Source: Amblyornis subalaris (lineage: Eukaryota > Chordata > Aves > Passeriformes > Ptilonorhynchidae). From it: a stretch of DNA of 64,000 nucleotides. The first letter of the stretch is position 1; every line of letters starts with the position of its first letter. Below are positions 23,381 to 35,800 of this stretch, piece after piece. A program made the position numbers and the translations under genes. The notes below the pieces were generated by a model. That model was not told the DNA's origin. It worked only from the letters and a program-made list of their open reading frames with translations, and ran no database searches. The stretch is from NCBI GenBank assembly GCA_018881555.1, contig JACAXG010000050.1, positions 1 through 64,000 on the forward strand, read 5' to 3'.

Positions 23381-25714
23381 AAAGCTGTTTTTAATCTGGT
23401 TCTGGGGGAAATCTTGTGACATTCGAAGACCAGGATAATTAAATTTCACACAAATATAAAAAATTAACATACTTTGATTTTATATCCGGTTTAAGTACTG
23501 TATTTACTTACACACATATATATCTCNGTAAGTTTAGGAAAGGAACAAAGCCTTACAATATTCCAAGAAAGTATTTTGTAACAACTGTTGTCATGTGAAA
23601 AAGGGAAATTTCCTCGACATTTCAGTGCAATATGTGTGCTGAATTTTACAGCAGCTGAACGTCAGAAGTTATAATTGACTTGAATAACACTTCATATGTA
23701 TTTAGAAAATATTAAGAGGGTCGATAACTCCTCAAACTCATGTGTTTCCTTATTTGGAAACATTGGTTTAAAAGTCTCTACGCATGAAGTAGCTTATTTC
23801 TAAATTTGGGACAATGGTGCATTAGAAAAGCATTATGGAGATTATTCAACTACTATTAAATGAGTAAGACAAATGATAGGCTAAAAAGTGTAGAAGTGGA
23901 AAGAATGTATTTACTCAATAATTTAAAGATTTCTTTTAATAAAATTCCATTCATGAGTATACTTATTTTGCAAAGAGGATGTAACTGTCCTAATAAAGGT
24001 CTGAAAATTTATCACATTTTTTGCTGTTCAATATATTTTATATAGTGTAATGCTCCAGTTATTTTGTTGCAGATGAGCATCTGTTACTATTTATTGGGCA
24101 AAGAACATACATTGTAGGCAGTTCTGGCCCGGTGATTCTGGTACTTGCCAATTCAAATCCCAGGACAAATAATTTCAGTGTCAGTTATGCAGGACGTATG
24201 CTGACACATTTAGTTGGTAAATAGAACAGAAAATGAACAGAAAAAAACCTCAAACAACCATCAAAACAAAATAGAACCGTAGCTGACTGCAGAGAGTAAA
24301 CATAAGATGGCAAAAAAATTAATTGCTGTCATTGTCCCCTGGGCCCTTCCCTGTGGTGTTGGATGGAAGGTCTGCAAGATTTCCAGGTGCTGCTTAGCCA
24401 TGTGCCAATCATTGCTTTGACAGACCTCTAAACTTTTGGAATGGTATTAGTCTTAGGGGACATTTTCTTTTACTTTCCAACCTTAGCTGGAACTGGCAAT
24501 CAGATGTTGAAATAAATAGATTCAACTCATTTACTTTTGTCAGTTCCTTGGGACAGATGATACTCCATGAGAATGTTTTAATCTAGGTAAACTGCCCATG
24601 TTTTTCTGTTTTAAAGAGGGATTTCAGTGCGCAGTGGCCCTTTCTTTGTATTTTACTGCAGCTCAGTTTCTTGAAATCTTTGTTTTATATCTAAGTATTT
24701 GTTTGGAAAAATACTTGACTCAGGAGTTAAAGTCTTACTCTACTTTCCCTTCCTCTTCCTCACAATATGTTGTAAGAATGATGATGGCAGGCACAGGATT
24801 GTTTGGCTCCTGAGGCATGTCTGCATGCACGAACTGAACTTCACAGGAAGACAAGGGAATCAAGCACTCATGCTTCCTTGGGGAGAGCTCCGGCCACGAG
24901 ACTATCACAGAAAAAGAAATGTTACACCCCCACCCCCCACCCCCTCCTTCAGATAGCCTTTTGAAAGTGATACTGGAACAGCACTCTGTGATACATTGAA
25001 TTTAACTGTACACTTTCTTGCTGGATTGAGCTTTCAAAAATGATTTTGGCAGTGATATGTCCTGTTTCTGGATCCTGCTTTGGTATTGGGATGTGGGGTG
25101 CTCTGTCTAGTGAAGACAGTTTAAGTGCAATTTAAGGCTATAGCTCTGGAAAGCAGCAAGGCACTGATGGATTCTGATTACTAGCAGTTGAAAGCAGAGT
25201 GTTCTTCAAAGTAACTGACTTGTATTTGAATGTCTAAATTCCATCCCACTCCATGTGATTCATTACTGAGTGAGCAGCAGGAAATTTTGCAGGAATTTCA
25301 CCCAGCTGCGGGACCCTGAAGAAGTCTGTAGCGTCTTTTGGTACCTTTCTGGGTCCTAAATTTATGGGACATAGCTTCTCTAACAGAGCTACACACTACT
25401 GGCTCTCTCCCTTTATATTTTTACAGCAACCCATGTCACGGCTTTGTCTATAAAAATAAAAAGTCTATAAGCACAATCTTCACAATGATTTTAATTATTG
25501 TTTTGGCTCACAAAGGCAATCCCTCCTACAAAACAGTCTCAGAGAGCACAAGATTCTGTATATTCTCTGCCATGCCTTGTCTTTGGGTTCTGGTGGAATG
25601 ATGGATATTGTTTGATACCCTAGAAACAAGTACTTTTTCTTACCTTTTTCATGGTTTCCATTAGGAAGTAAACAGAAATTTACTTTTTAAGTTGTAAGTA
25701 AGACAGAAGAAGAA

Positions 25715-25730
25715 GGAGGAGGAGGAGGAG
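25715..25730. repeat. (GGA)n microsatellite
   Basis: About five GGA units following AAGAAG, then CAACAGCAGC. Confidence 0.8.
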
Positions 25731-27344
25731 CAACAGCAGCCACTTGATTCCTAGAAGTTTGAGAAACACTAGAATAAAACTGGACCTGTAGGGGACTAGG
25801 CTGAAAATACGAATTTTAGGCTTAATAAGTCTGAGAAAACTGCAACTATTTTCTCAGGAATTAACAAAAGTCCGTTTTACCCTAGTTGATGCTTAAACAT
25901 ATAGCTTTGGCTCATATAGGTCATGGAAGGCCATGAAGAAGAAATCCCACTTAGCCGAGTTTTACTCATCACTCTAAGAATAAGCTATTTCTGTGAAAAA
26001 TTCTAAAAAGAAATTCAGACAGATTCATTAATTAATCTTAAAATATTACATCATGAAACTTTTAAGGGGTTAATGGTTCCAACAAGAAAAATAAATAAAT
26101 AGTATTCATGCAAAATTTCAAGCGATTTCTGCATTCACAGAAGCCCAACAGAGACTGCAGAATATTGTCAACACACTAAGAAAAGTTGATGAATTTTAGA
26201 AAAATGAAATTATTTTACAGGGTCATATCCAGGATGCAATGAATCAAGAATAAGCAGAATACACCAACTGGGGTATGGCATGGACAGACTCACACAAGAA
26301 CAATGAAGTTGTAATGTATCTCATTTGTCCTTGCTGAAATGACAATTGATAAGCTTTCTCCCCAGGACTGTTTCAGAGTGAGAAAACCTACTCCTGAGAC
26401 ATTAATTAAGTCACTCTTATTTTAGTCAAAAACTTAACCTTTCTTCTCTTTTTCCAAGCCAGTTCTTCCTCTCACGCTGCATAAGATCACTGCAGTCATC
26501 AAAAGCACAAGAATTTGGCCAGAGTAGACTCATGGTGCTGTGCTCATCTCAGAAACTTTGCCCTCAATACTAATGCTGCTGTTGAAGAGGCAGGACAGGC
26601 CTCATGGCCGGCTTGAGTATGGTGCTGTAACACTGAAAGACTCCATTGTGAAAGGACAAAATCACTACTATCTTTTCATGGCTCTTGGCATTCTTCCTCT
26701 TGGTACTTTTTAGACATTGTTTTGGTCACCAGAATGATATGCAAGACAGCACTATGGTTCCTAAATATTCTTGATGTCCCAATTCCAGTACAACAGCTTG
26801 ATAATCAATGATATATTACTTCAACCATTTCAGTTTATTCAGATTTGCAAAAAAACCAATTTGATATGTGAAAAGCATTAATGTGTGCAATATCTAATCC
26901 TCACATGCCATGATTGGTAAAGAAAAATTATATGAATCGGCCTGGAATTGTTTGGTTATCCAAAACCATTACAATATCAGGAGATTATGTGCAGTCTGAA
27001 TACCAATGGACCAGCATTTTAAAGGCCAAAAGTCAGATGAGTTTTTGTTGCACAGTTCAATTGATTTGCCAGACAACAACTTTCTCCAGCACTACCATTT
27101 ATCTGTGTGCTATACAAAATCAATGTGGGCAGCAATAAATAACTCCTGATTCCAATTACCTTAATGAAGCTACTGGGTCTCAGTGGAAGCTCTCAAACAG
27201 CTTTCAGCAGCACTTGCGTGGAAAACTTGTGGAGCAGCAGCAAGTGGGATCAGCAATATTCTGACTTAAAAAGCTTTGACTCCAGACAGTCGTTGCCAGT
27301 CTGTTTTCAAAGGAAAAAATATGCAGTCAGTGTTAGGATTCAGT

Positions 27345-28124
27345 TGTTACAATTATTAGAGAGATGCCTCTGCCCAAATTAAGGTGCAAATGAGACCATA
27401 TACTGAAGTCAAGAGTACAGATTTTATTTAACAGTAAATGTGAGGCGGGGAGAGAGAGAGAGAGAAAGAAATAGAAAAAGAAAAAGGGGCATGGGAAGGA
27501 AAAGAAAGTGACAGAGAGACAGAGTAAGTAGAAAAACATCACCACTCTGTGGATTCTGATGGCGTCCCTTTAGTCCGCTTCTGGTCTTCTCAGTGGTGAG
27601 GGTCCCATGAAACACGGATTAATACACATTCAGGACAGGTGGGAACACTGAGATAACTCCCCTGCAGTGTGTGCACGAAATTTTACACTGTCTCTTGTAA
27701 CAGAGTCTGGATCTGTTGCAACACTTGGATCACGTGCAGTCCTCTGATGCAAGGCCTTAGGAATCAGTCCGGATGGCGCTTTAGGGGTTTTTGATGGTTT
27801 ATGACACCTCTTCACCTGCCTCTCACTTGAATGTCCTGTGTGTATGTGGCCTCCACGGTGGAGAGTTTTACAACTGAGACAGTTTGAATAAGATGGGTGT
27901 TTACTTCCTCTGTATTAAGCAGACCAGAGGTTATGCCATCACACCTCCAAAAATTCTCCCTCTTCCCCCTCAGCTGGGGGGAGCTGTGTGCAAACCTGGC
28001 CTCAGCAAATGAGTCTGTGGGCTCCGGTGGTCGCAGCTTCTTTATACAGTTTTGCCATAATGGGTGAAGTCCTACAGTGATCTTAACAATGTTTAAGCCA
28101 TTAACCATTTCAGTCTCTTGCATG
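27345..28124 (-). mobile_element. Candidate decayed ERV LTR, minus strand
   Basis: On the minus strand there is a TATA-like TGTATAAAG near 28045, followed by GCTGCGACC, then a long moderately GC-rich stretch, and AATAAA at about 27424-27429, ending near TGTAACA at 27345. A purine-rich (GA)n tract sits just upstream of the signal. This is the order of an LTR with a long R region. The right end abuts the plus-strand CR1 at 28125. Neither terminal repeats nor a target-site duplication could be shown. The 162-codon minus-strand frame at 27812-28300 spans this block and the antisense of the CR1, so it is not a gene. Confidence 0.4.
27445..27530. repeat. (GA)n and purine-rich tract
   Basis: (GA)n at about 27450-27464 followed by GAAA/GGAA-rich sequence to about 27530. 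Confidence 0.85.
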
Positions 28125-28383
28125 CAGGAAGAATATAGGTTTAGATTAGACATTAGGAAAAAATTCTTTACTGTGAGAGTGGTGAGGTACTGGAACAGGT
28201 TTCTCAGAGAAGCTGTGAATTCTGCATCCCTGGAAGTGTTTAAGGCTAGGTTGGATGGAGCTCTGAGCAACCTGGTCTGGTGGAAGGTGTCCCAGTCCAC
28301 AGCAGGGAGCAGGGGAGTTGTAACTAGATGATCCTTAAGGTCNCTTCCAACTCAGGCCATCCTGTAATTCTATGATTCTATGG
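28125..28383 (+). mobile_element. CR1 LINE 3' fragment with end of ORF2
   Basis: A plus-strand CR1 truncated at its 5' end. It contains the last codons of ORF2, reading RFRLDIRKKFFTVRVV, RYWNRFLREAVNSASLEVF and KARLDGALSNLVWW. The 3' UTR contains CTAGATGATCCTTAAGG and the fragment ends TTCTATGATTCTATGG. These are the CR1 hallmarks. One ambiguous base is at 28343. The reading frame is intact over this short piece, but nothing upstream remains, so no protein can be made. Confidence 0.93.
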
Positions 28384-29359
28384 ACAATTTTGGTGTAAAT
28401 CACCTGTAAGTACATGGTGGTGGTTAAGAGGGACTCTCTTTCTGGCTCCAGTGTATAAAAATGTTAGATTTTATATGGATAGTTCTGCCCCTTGCAAAAC
28501 ATGTGAATTTTGTCCCTTTGCTGAGGCAAGGCTCCCTGTGCACAAGGCGACTGTCCAGGCAGGACACCTGCAACTGCAGCAAAAGCACAGTTTCCCATAG
28601 CCAGATGTAGCTCTGCCAAAGAGATGCTGACAGTCTTCCCTCAGCAGTCCTACCTCTGCCTGCAGTTTTACCTTTCTTATTTCGCTTGGTTTCTGTCTTC
28701 ATATTTTCTTACAGGATCCTCAGAAACCTAGTGTTTTTTGCAGATATTGGAGTGGAGTCTCGATCAGCTGTGGCAGGTGAAAGTTTGAGTGTGGCTCAAA
28801 GAGAACTGAATGCATGGGAGGAAGNTTAAAAGTCTGGCAAGCAGCAGACAGGCAGTGTACTCCCGTCACATACTTGATTGTCACCTTCTGCCTCCCAATG
28901 CAACCTCAGCCCTTGTTCAGTTATTGTTATTTCCTTTGTATGTTCTGAAATAGCGTGCTACCTTACTGATACAGGGTCATATTTATCTAGCAAGTTTTTT
29001 CCTAGCTCATCACCGACGGGGACTATATCTTCGTAAGAAAAGTAATAAACCTCTCCTCCATCACTTATTTCATTACTAGAGGAGCCTCTAAGGCAAAAGA
29101 GGGTGTACAGGAATATGCCAGAACTCTATAATTTTCTTTTAATTGGTTTTGAGGAAGTAATTTTTTTTCCTCTGAATTGCATTCCAGCACAAGATGCAAG
29201 GAGAAGGAAGCAAGAAAGAAGGAGAAGTGTCTTATATTTCTGTTGTTGCTGCTTTAATGCCTCGAACACTGTCTCCTCTCCTACAATCTTTCAGAGCTGA
29301 ACTGCCAGATGAATAGAGCCCTGCATTTATTGCTGACAGAAATCATTATTATCCATAGA
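28384..29359. other. Unique sequence between two CR1 fragments
   Basis: No gene seen. One polypyrimidine-AG (TTTTCTTACAG near 28714) resembles a splice acceptor, but no open downstream exon of recognisable identity follows. One ambiguous base at 28825. Confidence 0.45.
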
Positions 29360-29860
29360 GCCTGGACAAGTTTGAGAAGCGGGCCCATTGGAATCTCATG
29401 AGGTTTAACAAGACCAAGTGCAAGGTGCTGCACCTGGGCTGGGGCAACCCCTGGTAACAGCAGAGGCTGGGGGATGAACAGATTGAGAGCAGCCCTGCTG
29501 AGAAGGACTTAGGGGTGCTGGGGGATGAGAGGCTGGACATGAGCCAGCAGTGTGTGCTCACAGCCCAGAAAGCCAATTGTGTCCTGGGCTGTATCCAAAG
29601 GGAATTGCTTCAAACTGACAGAGAGTAGGTATAGATTGGATATTAGGAAGAAATTCTTTACTGTGAGTGTGGTGAAGCACAAGGACAGGTTGCTCAGAGG
29701 AGTTATGGACCCACATCCCTGGCAGTGTTCAAGGCCAGGCTGGATGCGGCTTATGAGTAATTTGGTCTAGCAAAACCTCTCCCTGTCCACAGCAGAGGAG
29801 TTAGAACAGGATGATCCTTAACGTCCCTGCCAACCCAAACCGATTCTCTGATTCACAGAA
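29360..29860 (+). mobile_element. CR1 LINE fragment with internal deletion
   Basis: A plus-strand CR1. The first half encodes part of the reverse transcriptase region: [23 protein letters not shown], a stop, [19 protein letters not shown] and [17 protein letters not shown]. It then jumps directly to the C-terminal IRKKFFTV-like region and the 3' UTR, ending GATTCTCTGATTC. Compared with the normal order, the stretch of roughly 130 to 150 codons that follows GCI (SRSREVILPLYSAL to RGDLIN) is missing. The frame also has stops, so this is a dead copy. Confidence 0.9.
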
Positions 29861-32800
29861 TCACTAACTTCTCTACTTTCTTACTTTCTTCCACTTACAG
29901 CAGGAAGATGGATGCCACATAGCTTCTTTTTAGATGTTTCTAGAGGAATATATAATAAATATATCATCCACCATTATGGATCATGGTGGTACTAATTGGC
30001 TACAAATATATATATATATTTAATATTTTATATATATATATATATATATAAAAGAATACACACACCATTCAACTATTCAGTAATTGCTCTTTTCAGATTC
30101 TTGAAGCAGGAGCTTCCCCAGCATTTCCTAAAGAGTAGGGTTCAACTGTGTAGGTGTCATGGAATACATCAGGAAGCAAAATATGTCTTCCAATGAGATG
30201 ATGCTAAGAAATGCTAAGATTTATGCACATTTAAAAAACTTGTCTCAGAAGGACTATGGTCCTTCAGATCTCAGCTGTACCAGAAATATTGAACAAAAGG
30301 CACTGGAGTTTTTTTGTTGACTTTTTTTTTAATGATGTAAATATTTCAAAGACTCTTCTACTAAAGAACAATTTTATTCTAGAGATTAATAACCTTCCTG
30401 TTCTCCTGTCTGTCGTGTAAGAATTGCATATGACCTCAGAAAAATAATCCAAACCACAAAACCTTTTTTGTTTTTAAAAAAAGTGGTTAGGAAAGGGAAT
30501 TGTACATAAGGATAACTACTTTCAGATGTAATGTCAGAAAAACTGCTGCTGTTTCATCCTGGCACTCCCACATATTAGCAACTCTTAAAGAGACCAAGTT
30601 AAATAGTCTGCTGAGAAAAGTATGCAAACTAGCTCTTTATTGTAGTGTTACCTGGAAGCTGGCCTGTGCCAGAGCCCTGCCTTGACATTTACACTAGTTC
30701 TGTATGATTATTTCCACTGGTATTACTACTGAGACTTAGATTTTATGGATGCCATACATCAGTCTATATTGTACTGCGATGTATTGACACAGACTCCTAA
30801 TAAAGATAGGGCTAGTAAGTAGCCCTTCTGAAAATACTTCTTTAATGAAGTTCATCCTTTCAAAGGGGCATCTGGATGCCATAACAATCAATACAGGAAA
30901 AAAAAAAGATGTGTTACACTTTAAAAATACAATTATCCTTTTTTGTCTATATATCAGAAAAGAGCATAGTAAAGTGAACACTCCATGATTATTTTACTCA
31001 CAACTTTTCTGGTCTCGCAAGAACAATTAAAAGGACACAAATCAGATATCTCAGGGTGTGGAAGCAACTTCTCCTTTAATGGATGTGCAAATGTATGTAA
31101 ATATGTCCTTTTATCCCCAAGAACATCTGTTGTACATGTGGATTTCTGTTCACCAGTTAGACATGATACAGTAATTCAGTATGAGGTTACTCATACTGCT
31201 TTGATGAAAATATCATGTGTCCTCCCCTGCATTCGTGATAAACTCTTATACACTTACATCTGAGCTGCTGTGCCCATGCTCCTTGTCATAAATGTTCTTC
31301 TGTGCCTGCCAACGATGTGCACAAAATCACTCTCAACAGTGTCTCTGCCTGAGGATATTCACAACCATTTTTTCCAAGTTCCAAGATAAACAGGGACATT
31401 GACGATTTTATTAAGATGATTTTAAAAGGATAATTGTTTTTTAAGGAATCAAACGAAGAGTTTTGCAAAGAAAAGCTGAGAAACAACAAAGCTCCTTCCC
31501 CCAGTGAAACTAATGTTTAACAAAATCAGCCAACACACTTCTTTTTTTCAAAGGTACAGTGTTTTTCCTTTCCTTTTAAATTTCTGGTACTCTGTTCCAC
31601 TTGCAAACATGACACAGAAAATGAATAAAGATGAAAGGTGACTGAGGGCAGAAGAAAGGAAACAAAAGAGAAAAGTAAAAACTATTCTGAAAGTTTCATA
31701 TTTAAAAATTATGAATTTTAACTTATTTTATTGGAAATACCATTTTCAGTCTTATCTGATTTGCCATCGTGAACAATAGTTATGAAATAAATATTACCTC
31801 TAATTCGTACTATAGTAAGCCTGGTCTCAATTTGCAAGCAGATTGAAGCCAGTCATATTTAAACTCAATGAGATTTGAAGCCATTTGGACCAGTTGACCT
31901 TTGAGATATATAGTAGAAGGAAAAAAATTAGTATTTTAAATTCTACTTCAGGTAATGAATAATTCATGAATGAGGATTGAATGCCTTGAATAAATAAATA
32001 AAAAATATTCATTTCAAGAGTCTGAGATTGAATAATAAAATAAATACTGTTTGAGATAATTTCATCAGATATATTTTAATGAATACTGCTGACAGAATTA
32101 CCTTCTTTATTTAGAAGGAAAGAGGAAAACCTGTGAGTCAGTTAAATGTGACTCAAAGAGACCATTGGAATAATAATGAATTTTATCGTATAAAATTACA
32201 ACATAGAGGAAATTTTGAGACTCATAAATATAGTAATTCAACATAGAAACATATATACAAAAACATTTCAAGATATATATGAATATTTTATGGCAAATTT
32301 ATATAATTGTATCTATATTTTATGCACATTATCCATATACAGCTGATCAGTGGCACTGTTTGCTGTGCTTTGAAATGCAGAAAAGAAAGAGGTAAAGAAA
32401 GGTTAGTAGAAAAGATGAAGCAGGTATACAAGCAAGTCAAACATGCACTTTCTCTGAGAGGAGTAATCTACTACAACGTTGTCCATATGAAAGAACTGAA
32501 AGGCATTTTAAAAATTTTTTTAATAGAATAATAAAATTACTGAGATTAAAAAGAACAATGATAAAACAAAGGAAAGGGGGTAAGAGNTGATTTTAATGTA
32601 GTATGAAATCTTTTCAATGTTCCTTGTCAAAGCAAAGAAGCTTCTACGAGCAGAGCACGGTTAAGTGGTTCCCCTTAGTGAATGATGCCATATTTAAGGA
32701 GGAAAGAAACTGCTGGAATTTTTTTTTCGGTTTTTTTCTGGTGTTCTTTAAGGAACTCTGAAGCTACATTTAAAAAAGCCATCCTGCCTCCTCTTTGCTT

Positions 32801-35800
32801 CCTGTGTTAGAGCAAAAGCCACAAAATGCTGATACAAGATCTGTCCCCAGATTTTCAGTTCAGCTGATGAGAATAAATGAGTGTTGTATAGTAATTGAGG
32901 TACTCTCATTCCCCTTATCCACATGATCTTGTGCTTGTGTCTTGTTCATCTATGCTGTCCTTCACTTTTTAAATAATTAGGTTTATTTTTGTATAATGGC
33001 TTGATTTCTTTGATTAGAATGTAAAGCCTTAATAATTTCTTTACATCTTATCTTTTGGAGGGGGAATTTTATGTGCCCTGAACTTCACCAGTTATGAAGT
33101 AAGAACAATAATATTTAATTGTCCAAAAACTATATTGCCATCTTGCCAATATTAAGGCACTTTGAACATTTACAGTTGGAAAATGCATGTAGAATCATTC
33201 ATTTTGCCATCATTTCTTAAAGAGTGTTGAGGTATTTGCTGTATTGCTCTGGAACAGCAAAGAATGGACATGCATAGTAATGGCAATATAGGTATCTCAA
33301 TAATAGTCTTAAAAATAACGTATTCATCTTAATAATAACAACATGGACATATTTTAGCACCTAGAGCATCAACTTTAATGGAAAATTAGTATTATGAATA
33401 TACATTTGGGTTTTCTCTTCAGAGCTGCATGATGTCTGGAACAAGGTTCATACTTTCTGTGTATTGCCTAATTTGTTGCACTCATGCAGAAACAAATAAT
33501 GAGCAAAGACGTGTCACTTAGGGCCGGATGGAAACATAAAGGACCTCTGTGTCATGGTGTTATCAGCTCTCTTCAGACAACCACAAAGTGCTCCTCATCC
33601 CTGCTATTTTCAGAGCTTTTAAGTTAACTAGTATTTTCAGTACAAATCTTACACTGCAAAAACCTACGTTTTTTTGTAGTCCATATCTTCAAAGGAAATA
33701 TTGCTTCATAATAAATTTGAACAATACTTCGGTAGAAAACAAGCAAATCAATGTTGTAACTGCATGCTCAGGGAAATGAATATAATAATTTCACCACCTT
33801 TCTATGCTATAAAAGAAAAAGTATCAGTGCTTATTTTTTGACAGGAAGTATTTATTCACACAAGATTGCACAGACCCAACGACTTCAGATGACTACCTTT
33901 TTTCTTCACAGTTAATCCACTCCAGCAAAGTGAAAGGCCTGTAAAATGTGTGCACTTTGAAGGGCTCCATTCCTTACCTTGACAAAGTGCCTTAATGCAT
34001 CCTTGGTTTCAGTGAGGATCAGTCCCTCAGGCCTATGAAAGGGCCATTCCTCTTTTTCAGGGCTTCAATATTAAGTGTTCAAAGGCAGAGATGTTCAGAT
34101 TCACAGCATGCAGAACCACAGACAGACCTGTAACAATTACACTGATGCTGAAATAGGAAAAATTGGATGGAGGGCACATAATAAATGTATTCTCATTATA
34201 ATGGTTTGATTACCAACTAAGATGTTCATTTGGAAAAATAAACTGTGGTGAAAAGACTTGGAGGTATATTCCAATGATGCATTTGTTCGGTTGTGAGGCA
34301 TATTATAAATTAACAATTACAATTCTTGTTAATACATAGTAATCAAAATCTAAATTTTATACCTAATAATTGGAGCACAAAGGTTAAAATAGGTAAAGCA
34401 TCCTTCTTCTGGTGTAATTGTGCTAACTAAAACTTGCATATGATTATGCTTGGTAAGTTTATAAAATGTGAACTTCATTAAAAGTAATCTGATTAAATTG
34501 TGAAATTAATTATACTCAGCTCCAAAAGTGGGAGTTTCCATGAATGTTAATGAGTGATACATCCTGTATTCTTGCTCATCAAAGTTAAACAAGCTGCAAA
34601 TCTGTATCTTAATATTGTAGTACAATCTTGGTTTGCCAAACATTTAAAGGTTCTGTTGGAACCATTTGACTATATTTATATTTATCCTGTAAGATAAAAG
34701 ATGAGCTACAAAAGATCTTCAAAACTGAAATAATCAGTCTAATTAGGTACATCAGAAGATTATACATTTTCTTTCTTTGTAAGGGATTAACCTCGATTTT
34801 TCATCCACCTAAAGGACTAACGTATTTAAAATAATTAATTTTAAAATTAACTTAAAATTAATTTCTAGTGCTGAAAAAATCTCACTGAAATAAGAATGAG
34901 CTGGCACAGACAATGAATCTGCTCTGGATCTTCTTGTGGCCAAGAGGTCCATCCTACATAGTTACTTTAGTAGTAGAACTTGAAATAGCAAGTTAGTAAG
35001 TCTTCAATGCTCCGCTCTATCAGTAGATGTGATGAAAAGCTGCCTTTCCTTATTGGTGCAAAGAACAGAGTATGGAATTTGTTGAGGATCTTTCCTTTTC
35101 AGGAAAAAAAAAATGAGTAATGAGTATCCTCTGATGATTTCATATTCTTAGAGTCCTTTCTTTCGGGAAGATTTCTGAAGCAGTCTTTGTATTACTGTAG
35201 AACAAAAAAGGACAAAGTGAGCCAAGAGAATCTTGCTCCATGTTGCTTTCTCAGGGATATCCTTTGATTTTGAGACACCTGGCAATTAAGACCTAAGCCA
35301 AAGCCCAGGAAAGACACTGCAGCACCTACCTGCTGAGACACTTTTCTCTCAATATGAATAGAAAGGTCAACTGAATTCTTTACCATGCGAATAAAGAGGA
35401 AATTGTGTTCTGTCTCCATTTCTCTAAGCAAGGTGGCCTCATTGGCCTCCTGCCTTGTATGTCCTTAGAAGGAAATCCTTTACTTCTCATGTCCATTGAG
35501 TTATTGCTCCGAGTACACTTGACACATCTGTGTGTGTTCCTGCTGCTTCACACAGCTTCATCATGGATAGCTTTCAGTCCTGTTCTAAAATTCTCACTAC
35601 AGCTTAACAAGACCTTTCTTGGGTTTTTTTAGGATTTAGATTTAAAATGTTACTCTTCTTGGATTAAGAGGCTGTCATAATTAAAATTGGGAGGTCCTTA
35701 TCTCACTCATCAATGGAGGCAGAATTCTTTGGCATTGAATTTGGTTTGGCTGTAGGAAAATGTATANGGATATGTAGTGAAGTGGAGGTTCTCAAGAACA

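Larger units (their letters stand above)
22561..27344. other. Unique AT-rich sequence, no gene seen
   Basis: No gene recognised. It holds an A-rich tract at 23325-23380, a (GGA)n run at 25715-25730 and a C-rich run near 24926-24947. Open frames are all under 90 codons. Confidence 0.5.

Noticed and set aside
27812..28300. Longest open frame in the window, 162 codons on the minus strand
   Set aside because: It spans the LTR-like block and the antisense of a plus-strand CR1 whose own sense frame is clearly recognisable, so it is not a gene.
28701..28730. Possible splice acceptor TTTTCTTACAG
   Set aside because: No recognisable exon or matching donor follows; such signals are common by chance in T-rich DNA.
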